This document shows, in pieces, positions 36,301 to 45,794 of a stretch of DNA of 64,000 bases (its first letter is position 1; each line of letters starts with the position of its first letter). A program made the position numbers and the translations under genes. The DNA lies in the NCBI RefSeq assembly GCF_012273895.1, contig NC_052108.1, positions 806,001 to 870,000 on the forward strand, read 5' to 3'. The notes under the pieces are model-generated. The model was not told where the DNA came from and searched no databases. It saw nothing but the letters and a program-made list of their open reading frames with translations. Source of the stretch: Zerene cesonia (taxonomy: Eukaryota; Arthropoda; Insecta; Lepidoptera; Pieridae).

Positions 36301-38745
36301 ACCCGGCTGTCATATTACTAACCAAACACTTTGAATTATATGAAGGTGTTAAATTAAAGTTTTTTTAAAATGAAATATTACCGTTTTACTGATTACAGAT
36401 ACTTTCGAGTGATATTCCGTTTGAACTTTTTCACCATAGTCCTGTGCCTGACCATGAACAGGCCTTACCAATTCTACAGTTTCATACCGCTGGTTTCCTT
36501 CTGGTATACTTTGGTAAGATATCATTTTAATCATTTCTTGAAAAATAACGTGAAGTCTCGTGTCCCCTAGTGGGGTATGGGACAGATGAGATACATCTGT
36601 TTCTTTTATCGATTTTCTTTGTGGACAAGTAGGTGATCATTTAATTTTTAGTTTTATAGCATTGAAATGTGGGGTGCCCCTTAGGCACATGAAACCGAAA
36701 GAGTAGAAGAAATTTGATTACTGTGGCAGGGTCACGGGTGGCCGAGAGGCTAGGCGTTGCTACGGTTAGGCAAGATACGCAGGTTCGAATCCTGCCTCGT
36801 GATCAAATTTTTTCTATTCTTTCAAAATTTCTCAAGTAGGTGATCAGTCTTCTGTGTCATGTCAGACCGAGACATTTTTTCACCGGGAATCGAACCTGGA
36901 CTGATTCTCATTTCATTCCTCTAAATGATAAGAGTAATCGAGTGTTTGACAACAGCACAGAACAGCATTTGCCGGGTCACCTAGTAATCTGTAAAATTAT
37001 AATCTCTCGATAGACTTAGATCCTTGACATACTGCTTTCAATTTAACATACTATTTTTCGATAGATTCTAATCTATCGATGTAAAACTATTAAATTGTGA
37101 AATGGGCAATCTATACGATGGGAAAACCTAAGGTTTTCGGCTTAATACATAACTGCGCTATATTCGCATCAGTATTTTTTTATGTTATATCGGGCAACTG
37201 AGCCGATGCGAAACGATTACCAATGCCATCAACATTCGTAGAGTCACTACCCCTGCGAACCACTTTTTGCGTGAAAACAAACACTCAAAGGTATCCTCAT
37301 TATGATGTACAGTAGATACAGCATACAGTGCAGTACACACATCATACAGTGCAGTACACACAGCATACAGTGCATTACACACATCATAGAGTGCAGTACA
37401 CACAGCATACAGTGCAGTACACACATCATACAGTGCAGTACACACACAGTATACGCTTGCAGTACAGTTGCAGTGCACACATTCCAGATGTTCGCGGTGT
37501 TCGCGCTGCCGCCGCACGTGGTGCCGCAGCCGAGCCACGCGGCGGAGGCGAAGCCCTACCAGCAGCTGTACGTGGCCGCGAAGGTGCTGGGGCTGCTCGC
37601 GATCGTCACCATCCTCTACATGAGCGAGGTGTTCTTCCAGAAGATCTTCGTGGCGAGGCCCTGGAAGGCGCTCTTCGTCAACAGCGACGACGACATACGC
37701 CAGTGGTGGCTGGACTGGAAGCAGGATCGGTGAGTTGTCTAAGTCTACCAACCACGTAGGTAGGATTGATAGGTTTTACCCAAATAGTACCCGATGTTAT
37801 ATAGCCTAAAGCTTTCCTGAATAAATGGTCTATCTAACATTGAAAGAATTTTTAAGTCATTAAAAAAAAACATACAAAATAGTGTGTTAAACCAAAACCA
37901 ATGTCTGAGAATTGGCCAACTTCTATTTTTCATATCCCTAAATGATATGAGTAAGGTAGAATAGCGTTTGCCGGCTCAGCTAGTATTAATATAGATGGTA
38001 ACATATGTCCCCTCGTGGGGTATGGGGCATACATCTGTTTCACTGATCGGTTTTTCTTTATGGTCAAGCAGGTGCTCAGCCTTTTGTATCTCGCCATATG
38101 GAACCTTTTTTTTTGTGCGTCCCTACCGTCCGTCCCCGTGTATAAACGTATGCTTAGATCTTTAAAACTACTGGCAGGTACTCCATGACGTACGGCATCA
38201 TGTTCGCGATGGCGTACCAGCTGGCGCGCCGCCACGGGCTGCTGGACGACAGCAACCACCGCAACCTGTTCTCGCCCGGCGTGGCGCTGACGGCCACGCT
38301 GCTGGCCTTCATCGGGCTCGGCAGCTACGTCACGTTCACGTTCCTGTGCAGCGACGCGTACGCCTGCAACGAGATCCACAGCTACGTGGCCTTCCTGCCC
38401 ATCGCCAGCTACGTGCTGCTGCGCAACGTGTCGGGCGCGCTGCGCACGCGCCACTCGGCGCTGTTCGCGTGGGTGGGCGGCGTCACGCTGGAGCTGTTCG
38501 CGAGCCAGTCGCACATCTGGCTGGCGGCCGACACGCACGGCGTGCTGGTGCTGCTGCCGGCCGCGCCAGTGCTCAACCTCATGCTCACCTCCTACATCTT
38601 CGTGTTCGCGGCGCACGAGATCCGCCAGCTCACCGCCGTCGTGCTGCCCTACGCGGTGCCCGACGACTGGCGGCTGGTGCTGCGGAACATCGCCATCTTC
38701 CTCGCCGTGCTCGTGCCGATCGGTATACACGATGGTATGTTTTAG
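30381..38745 (+). CDS. CASD1: CASD1-type sialate O-acetyltransferase (CAS1 domain protein)
   Basis: In vertebrates CASD1 is the Golgi multi-pass enzyme that 9-O-acetylates sialic acid. Eleven exons join in frame: 30381-30513, 31550-31646, 31895-31998, 32430-32586, 32906-33164, 33858-34087, 34910-35185, 35729-35932, 36399-36513, 37488-37729 and 38178-38745. The product is 794 residues, against 797 in human. An N-terminal anchor (LLAFFLVLGFIGYHGIL) precedes a lumenal SGNH-like domain with the nucleophile in FIGDSRVEQL, then a multi-helix CAS1 domain. CAS1 motifs include MSYFYLCDR, NREQT-like HREQTSEWKGWMQL, TGYGHF, NRPYQFY and SQSHIWLAADTHG. The human DGLH motif is read here as DGWS, so the catalytic His is Ser. 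Exons 6-11 are very GC-rich. The 3' end is uncertain: a GTATGT donor at 38735 could splice to a short exon near 39529, otherwise the stop is at 38743. Confidence 0.92.
32160..32322 (-). mobile_element. Helitron-like element, family 2-related, reversed
   Basis: Ends CGGGGCGAACAGCTAGT on the plus strand, preceded by 'tatcacgggcgaagcc'. Reversed it matches the GTTCGCCC...TTCGC left end of 27029-27190. Left boundary approximate. In CASD1 intron 3. Confidence 0.5.
33250..33445 (-). repeat. Dispersed retroposon copy, reversed
   Basis: Starts TTTTTTTTTATGTCA (reverse of an A-tail) and carries 'cgcctgatggtaaacgatca', 'ccgcccatgaacattcgcag', 'cgctgcccgcttttaaggg' and 'gaatggactgggaagg', as in 21515-21806. 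In CASD1 intron 5. Confidence 0.65.
34173..34370 (+). mobile_element. Helitron-like element, family 1
   Basis: Left end ACTAGTTCCGCCCCGCGG, right end 'cgcatttataatattagtag'. In CASD1 intron 6. Confidence 0.65.
34545..34880 (+). repeat. Dispersed retroposon copy
   Basis: Shares 'aatagtagcatactgctgt', 'atttcgtacggtgagt', 'cttcccagtccattcc' and a final 'gatgacataaaaaaaat' with 21515-21806. In CASD1 intron 6, ending just before exon 7. Confidence 0.6.
35431..35592 (+). mobile_element. Helitron-like element, family 1, left end missing
   Basis: Starts inside the element ('cttacgcacataaatcgcat') and continues through 'ttccggttgtccagct' to 'cgcatttataatattagta'. In CASD1 intron 7. Confidence 0.55.
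36001..36056. repeat. Perfect tandem duplication of 28 bp
   Basis: Two identical copies of a 28-bp unit starting 'atattatagtacgttataga', at 36001-36028 and 36029-36056, followed by a six-base partial copy. In CASD1 intron 8. The lack of divergence suggests a recent event. Confidence 0.85.
36567..36915 (-). mobile_element. SINE, reversed, interrupted by a retroposon
   Basis: Tail half at 36567-36639 ('gtggggtatgggacag...aaagtaggtgat' style) and head half at 36833-36915 with a reversed B-box (GGGAATCGAACCTGG). The 36640-36832 insertion splits them. Same family as 8673-8853 by its tail. In CASD1 intron 9. Confidence 0.6.
36640..36832 (+). mobile_element. Composite tRNA-like retroposon, long copy, with 14-bp target-site duplication
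   Basis: Flanked by perfect 14-bp repeats (caagtaggtgatca at 36626-36639 and 36833-36846). The first about 95 bases are unrelated to tRNA. They are followed by a tRNA-like domain: TCACG pairs with CGTGA as a partial acceptor stem, A-box TGGCCGAGAGGC and B-box GGTTCGAATCC. It ends 'ctattctttcaaaatttct'. Inserted into the SINE at 36567-36915. Confidence 0.8.
37175..37270 (-). repeat. Truncated dispersed retroposon, reversed
   Basis: TTTTTTTATGTTATATCGGGCAACTGAGC followed by 'cgaaacgattacca' and 'catcaacattcgtaga', matching the 3' end of the 33250-33445 copy. Confidence 0.5.
37320..37445. repeat. Minisatellite, six 21-bp units with alternating variants
   Basis: Six units of pattern A(G/T)CATACAGTGCAGTACACAC. 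AGC- and ATC-starting units alternate, giving a 42-bp higher-order period. The array ends 42 bases before the acceptor of CASD1 exon 10. Because 21 is a multiple of three, the array opens several spurious frames. Confidence 0.9.
37765..37860 (+). mobile_element. Helitron-like fragment, family 2
   Basis: Contains 'gttatatagcctaaagc', 'aataaatggtctatctaac' and 'attgaaagaatttttaag', as in 27029-27190. Ends are unclear. In CASD1 intron 10. Confidence 0.45.
38007..38110 (-). mobile_element. SINE tail fragment, reversed
   Basis: 'gtcccctcgtggggtatggg', 'acatctgtttcactgatcgg' and 'aagcaggtg' match the reversed body of the SINE at 8673 and the copy at 36567. Confidence 0.55.
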
Positions 38746-39634
38746 AATGGAGGGGGGTTCGCGTAGATGCGATTTGTAACTATTTTCTTTGTGTCCTACT
38801 TATACAGTATGTCCCGATGTACATGTACTGTGCTCATTGGTACCTATAGTTTTGCACACGCTTATTGCGAAAAAAATATTCAAGAATCTATGTTTACATC
38901 GCTAGGCGTCACCCAGCCGACATATACCGTTCCGTTAATGTGAGCATTGTGCCTATGAAAACATAATCTTCAACGTAAGTGTGCCCACGCACACTTTCGT
39001 TTAGTTTTGGTGGCAAAAATGAACCGGGTGGGTTAGGACTGGTGTACAAATAGTTTTAGGAATTCACCTTGTAGAAAAAAATGCATCAATGATTTTATAA
39101 GTATTTATTAAGTATCGTTAAACATAGTATATTCTCGGCGGGACAACCTGTATAATAAAAATGAAAGTTTGTAAGAATGCGTGTATATTTGGATGTTTGT
39201 GCACTAACACGCAAGATCAGCTGATCAAGCATTAAATTAATTCAATCTGCATGAAATTTGGTGCAGAGATAGGCTATAATCTGAATCTGTCTCATATGCT
39301 TTTTTTATTTATTTAGTGATAGAAGTCCAGGTATTTCATTTTGCATAATATCTAATTTTATTTATATATTATAATAAATAAAGGAATTAAGAATAATGCT
39401 GTTAAAAAAAAAAATTAAAAATATGGTTTCTGTTCACCCTTCCCTGTTTTGTCCAATTGACAGCTGTAGTGTCACAACATGGCGCAGAATCCATTCTATT
39501 TTAGTATTATATTTCTTAATGTTAAATTCAGGCCTACCAGCGTCTAAAAAGTGCAGCTGTGATTTGATTATTAGGTAAAAAAAAAGTTTAGTATTATATT
39601 TTAATTTTGTTTAAACCCTAATCATCCCCTTATC

Positions 39635-39718
<84 letters not shown>

Positions 39719-42700
39719 GTAACATGAAAATATAAGCAAAGACAATTGTAAATAAGTACTTACATAATATTTTTATGACACCTGTTTTTATTCACAAGAA
39801 GGTTCACAAGGAAAACGTCAAGGTTTTAATATTTTTCTATCTTTAAAAGAAATCTAAAAATGGCAAACATTCTATGAGGTTCTATTGAGTCAAAAAGAGA
39901 AAACCTATTTATTATATGTGTGATAGATTAAGATTTTGTACGAAGTGTGCCAGTAGTTAAGTTCAATTACTTTTTATTACACTTTCATTAAAAAATATAC
40001 AAAATTGCTGTTAAAAATGTGATGCATGTGATATTTAATTTAGAATTAATTTTATTAATATATAACACCAAATATATAAGGAATGATATAAGTGGTTTCG
40101 CTGTATCAAGGAAGTAATTAAAAGTAGATTCTTATAAGTTTTTTTGTATTATTTTGCATAATATCTAAATAAATGTAGATTTCAGTTGTGGACTGCTTGG
40201 TTATAGTTTTTTTTTTACGGTCTGGTTCTGTGTGATATTTATTTCCATAGTGATATATTTGAAAATGTATAAATTTTAGTATTATGCTAAAAAATACGGT
40301 TAATATTGTGTGTGCGCTTTATTTTATATTTATTTAAAAAGCGAGTTGAGTCAACTCATAAGCCCCGTATTCATAGAAAATATTGGCTTAGGAACAAAGT
40401 TGTAGCAACATGATGCAGAGTCGTTGTCATCATGGTGATTTTGAAGCGATGAGCGACAAGATTTAACGTAAGTTTTTAACGTATTAATCAACAACATTGT
40501 AAATTAGTATGTTTTTTAGTTTTGTTGCTAAACAAATGTTTATCTTATATAATACACGGATAAATCGTTGAAGCACGAAATACTTAATATATTAATATAT
40601 AATTATTGTGGGATTTACGCATTGATATAGAAAACACCCAAGATATCATCAAATCATCAACATCTCATACAAAAATAACGATCGGAAGTTTCGCTAATCA
40701 CTCACCAATGATACCTACGAATTTATCGTTATGCGTACGCGTATTAAAATTAGCTTCGGTTGACTTTAGCGTTGGTAAATCCTGCGCAGAGATCAAAATA
40801 AATTATTTTCGTACAATTTTTGTTGTGGCACAATTTTGTATATCTCTTATAGTTTAGGTGGTCTACTGTGCTTGAAGTAACTTCCATCTTCTTTGTCCCT
40901 TAACCGCCTTTGACGAAACAACAACAACGCTCCTTATGATATGTAAATCCAAAAACCTACTTATGGTTATTGCTACTTTTTAATCGTGCCCTATCAGTTG
41001 TTGTTGACAGATATCTAATGTACAGACACTGGATTTTAACTGTCTTATTATGTGTAGGTATAGATGAACGCACAATTGACAATGTTGCGTTCATTTTATA
41101 CGGACGTTTTAGGAATGTTGAGAGCATCATGTTTTTTTTTTTATATCAATGTTCAAAAGGAAATTAATAATTTTGTATTTTTATATAAACACTTGGGATA
41201 TATAGTAGTTATATTAACTATGGGTTCGATGAATCTAGTCGCTTCTATATGGTTAATAATTAAAATGATAATTGAAGAGCAAAGACGTATAAGCATTGAA
41301 TACAAATTACGTAAGTCGTGGTTTTCAAGATTCCATTTGGATTCCTTGAGGTGTCACGGATGCAAGCTAAATTTTTTATTCGTTTGAAATATCGTGTTAT
41401 TTGAAATATCGCACTGTGATTGTTTATAATACATAGTGTATAATTATGTAATTATTGTACAGTATTAAATGATTCTAGATATGTTATTCGTTTTATTTAC
41501 CTTTACATTATTTATATAACAAATAAAAGTATTTAGACGCCCGCTAATCACAGGATTAAATTAGGAAAGTGGAACCGTCGCAAACGTCGGATGTTAAGAA
41601 AAAGAGAGACAATCTTAGTTTTTCATCTGTCCCTCTTAGCTAAAAAATAATTACTTAATAAAAAATGACTTGTTGAACGAGTAAAAAACATTACACAAAA
41701 TATGGACCTCAGACAGCAGACTACTAATAAAGCTTTGTTTCACGAGTCACGAGCCTTCTCGATACAGTAGTTCAATACCTGATTTGCAGCAATAATACGT
41801 TAACATAAGAAATTTCGAATTCTATTAGTATGGATTGTTATATTTTTAATCACTTAAATTAACAATTAAAATAATAATTTATTTCAATTAATTCTAACAT
41901 CGTTATATTTTATCATACTAAAAAAAAAATAAAGCCCATTAAGATTTGCACTATTATGTCATAATTTAAACGCATTGAACGTGTAAGTAGGGCACTGAAA
42001 CCTGTGAACCTACTTTTGCAAACTATGATGCCATGAAAAAAAAATTATGCCCTTGACCTATGTTTGTGCAGTGTTTGTTGCGTCGAGATTAACGACTAAA
42101 TAAAAATCTTATTTTATAACAAAAAGCTAAACCAATTTCAAACTGTCAGAACTAGAACAAATTTAAATGGGACCACATGTCAAGCACTTTCAAATTTTCA
42201 AATTTAAATAAATCATAAAAATCGGTTCACCGAGTAAAAAGCTATGAGGTATCGCGTCTTATACCTAAAAGGATGCAAATTAATGCAATTTAAGTAGGTA
42301 CCTAACGACCGCATAAATAAATAAGTTTATATAACATATGTCAGACTAAAGTATCGCAAGGTGTTGAAATTGTGGGTCTAGTGGGCGAAATAAGGATGTA
42401 GTTGTTGTGTTATCTTATTTGAAATATTCTACTTTTTTCTCTATTGTTATCATTATGCAGTAGTAAAAACATTGAAATAGCTGAATTGGTCGTTGTAGAG
42501 TTTCCGCGTAGGAACACATTTGGCGACGACAAATAGACAATACTCCATAAGCACATATAATTGTTTATTTCTAGACGATTGGTATGATGTTAATTATAAC
42601 CTATTATCCTCATTAAAATTGTTTTAATTCTTTGTAAGAAAACGAAGGTAAATAAAAGACGATAGAAACAAGCAAAATTTTATTTCTTATATTGTTCGTG

Positions 42701-45700
42701 AATAACGACTATACTTATTTAAATATAATATATGCGTGGTGTAAAACTTATATATTTACAATCATTGCTCTAGACGAGATAACAATTGAAAGTAACACAA
42801 CGGAACAAATGCGAGACCCTTTGATATTGCTGCTTTGACTTAAGTTTCGATAGAACTGATGTGGCGCTTGAACCAAACGGTCGTGTTTTATATGGCAAGG
42901 TTGATCTTATCATAGCGAATTTTGAACATTCTTTTTCAATTTAACAGGTAACATACTAATCTTAATTGAAAAAGGAGGGCCTTCGAAGAATAGATATTTT
43001 AAAGTACAGTGAAACTTCGATAATTTCAAAATCGGAAATAGATAGTAAATATTCTATGATCTCTATGCCTCATAACTGTATAAGTTTAAATTCAAGAACA
43101 AATAATTACAAATACATAACAGAGTTTAAAGATAACCTCTGAGGTCATCGAGGTTTCGCTGTATTTTGTTAAAATTCTTACAACTACAAAGGTGCACTTA
43201 GTAATATTAGTAGGTGACTTATTTTACAATGGTCCTACTTTATCAATTATAATTTCCTTAGAATAAATTCGAGTTTCAGAACCAAAAATAAAATAGGTAA
43301 TATTTTGCGTAGCGTATTTAAGTATAGACCATGATAAATTAGATAGATACCTATTTAGAACGTGTGAAGCCGATTAAGTTGTGTTCGCCTAACAGCTCTC
43401 TATTTAAATCTAGGGCCTGAGTATTCGAATTCAATCTATCATTGAACCATATTTTCAATTTTCAATCATGATCTGTGCCACACAATATCATGACTTATGA
43501 CCACAGCGATTATTTGTGTAGGTTCTAATACAATATAATTATAAAGATAGTTAACACTAAGAATAAATATTGCTTATATTATGTGCACACGTCACTAATA
43601 TTGCGATTTATTATAGTATAATAAACATTTTCATCGACAATAAATAAAAAAACAAATGAGATCAAAACATGGAATTTTCAAGGAAAATACTACAGTAAGG
43701 TCAAAAAATAATGTAGTTGAATAACAATAGAAGCTTAATTTAATTAATCGTTTATGCCAACATCGCTTTAGTTTAATTAAACGTTAACACTAATCCTTAG
43801 ATTTAAACAGTTATACAGAAAGCGAAGAATATTACGACGCCTTAAAGAAAAAGAATCAAGTTAGATTTAAGAATATAAGTTTTAGAAAATCAGTCTCAAC
43901 AACAGGCCATTATTTTTATACGTTTTAGTTAATACAATATTTAACACGAAAAGCGAAAGCTCAAGGAAATTTGGTTAAAAAATCTACAAGCGGCTAAGTA
44001 GCTCATGGGCTATGGCCGCGGGTTTAAGTTTTTGGTCAAGTTGCAAAGTGACAAATGGACTGTGTTGCCATCGTCTATAAATGACGAAACATAAAAATAA
44101 GTTCATTGCAAATAATTGAGGAGTAAAAAAGCAGGAATAATTCTTTCTAATAAAATAGTAAGTAGCTATTTTAGTAATTAAATTATATTCCATGCAATAA
44201 AATACGAAATAAAATAAAAAATACAAATAATACATTATAAACATAGACAACACTTTTCTAAATATATAATTTATTGTTGCGAGAACATTGTGGCACGGCA
44301 CGTAAAGGAATGGCAGTCCCCAGTGAGCCCCCGGCCCGCCGGCTACGGTCACACAACATCGACGCTTACGGCTTAGCTGGTACACGCACATTTAGAACTT
44401 CAGTCTTTAAAAACATCACATCTAGGTTCTATTTATTGCTGAAATTATCAATAATTGCACTGTTCGATGAATTTCATGAAATTGGACAAATGAAACTTTT
44501 CCTCTTAGTCCTATTGCCATGACGAACTATTTATCTATTCTTGTTAATATTTTAATTTTGCTGTCGTGTACTTTTACAAGTGTAATATTAGATTAATTAA
44601 TAATTTGGAATAACGTAGGTTATTAAGAATGAAGTGAGTATGAAAGTTAATCGTCTAAATTTTGCAGTTCCTATTCTATTGGTGCGAAGTTACCATAAAA
44701 CAACGTTGTTACATGCAGTAACTACGATCCTTAGCAGTTAGGGTGCCTAGATAAATACAATAGTAATTGTGCATTTGGTATACAGATTTTTTTGGGCCTT
44801 TCGTTTTTTCATCTTACCGTCTAACAATTTACAGGATTTCACGTAAATTTACTTTTTAAAAAGAAAGAAAAATTCTCTCATGTCCCGGTATTTACATTAC
44901 AAAATAAATTTGTATTTACAAAGTAGCAAATAGTGCGCAAAAGACAACTTCACAAAATATGCATTTGAGCAATATGTTTAAAAAATATTTACAAAAACAT
45001 TTTTTACAATAGATAGTAGATGTAAATAGAAAGGTATTAGCGGAGTGCGGAAACAAAGAGAAAGTTCAAATAATATTCAATTATTCATTGACAGTCATAA
45101 GTAGGATCATAAGATGGGCGTTTCTAGTCTAACCGCTTACAGTTTATATTATGTAATAATGCATAAAACAAGTTATTGCTATGAAAAAATTATTTACATT
45201 ATTAATTTCCTAAGTAAAACTACAAGAAGACATTAAAATGAAATTTTATAACTATCGAAATAATAATAATAATGTCTACTGTAACAACACTACAATTCCA
45301 TGACACTTACAATATATCACATTAGCTTAGAATATTGTAAAATTTGTGAACGCACGTCTTTTATAAATATAGTTGATATCAAAATTGATCAATTTGCTAA
45401 TTTTCAGACACACGCACCAACCTCACTAATTAAACTTTTAATGCAAGTAGGTGTACGTTCGTCGACACATAGGAATATTGTAGATAGGTATTAAAATATT
45501 TATATCACTAGGTAAAATTTAATTTTCTTCGCTTCGGGTTACGATGAGCTGTGTTATCTATGATAAGTTTGAAGCTGCTTTAGAAGATGAGGCGGGTTAC
45601 TATGACGTCTTAAAGTAGGAGCTAATCTACTGTGAGAAAAAGACAGCTACAGCATATATAGGTCGACTAGCGGCATCACTTTCCCACGCTGGAATTACTC

Positions 45701-45794
45701 CTGCTTTAAAATGTCATGTTAGGTCACCAGATCGCCACGCACAACACAAAACACCACACAACTAAAGCGTTAAACTGAAAACGGAACCCAAAAC
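38746..45794. other. Gene-poor intergenic region, CASD1 to lectin/CUB/EGF receptor
   Basis: Seven kilobases of AT-rich DNA that hold both 3' UTRs. A (TA)n microsatellite lies at 39636-39714. A possible short CASD1 terminal exon is near 39529-39578. Repeat remnants are near 39150-39310 and 42125-42260. Open frames at 40606-40857, 41064-41387 (plus) and 43984-44391 (minus) have no recognisable motif or splice partners, so I do not call them genes. Confidence 0.55.
39636..39714. repeat. (TA)n microsatellite
   Basis: About 39 uninterrupted TA dinucleotides. Length is likely to vary between individuals and to be assembly-sensitive. Confidence 0.95.

Noticed and set aside
36735..36805. Possible tRNA gene in the long retroposon copy
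   Set aside because: A-box and B-box are intact but only part of the acceptor stem pairs and no clear anticodon arm is visible. It lies within a duplicated-target insertion.
37320..37445. CRISPR-like direct repeats
   Set aside because: Units are contiguous with no spacers, in a eukaryotic intron.
37302..37759. Open frames with Cys/Ser/His/Thr repeats on both strands
   Set aside because: They read through the 21-bp minisatellite, whose length is a multiple of three. Only the CASD1 exon 10 part is real.
41064..41387. 107-codon plus-strand frame with hydrophobic segments in the gene-poor region
   Set aside because: AT-rich composition, no homology recognised, no splice partners. Expected by chance in AT-rich DNA with few in-frame stops.
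43984..44391. 135-codon minus-strand frame downstream of the receptor gene
   Set aside because: Poly-Phe/Tyr composition typical of AT-rich noncoding DNA; no motif.
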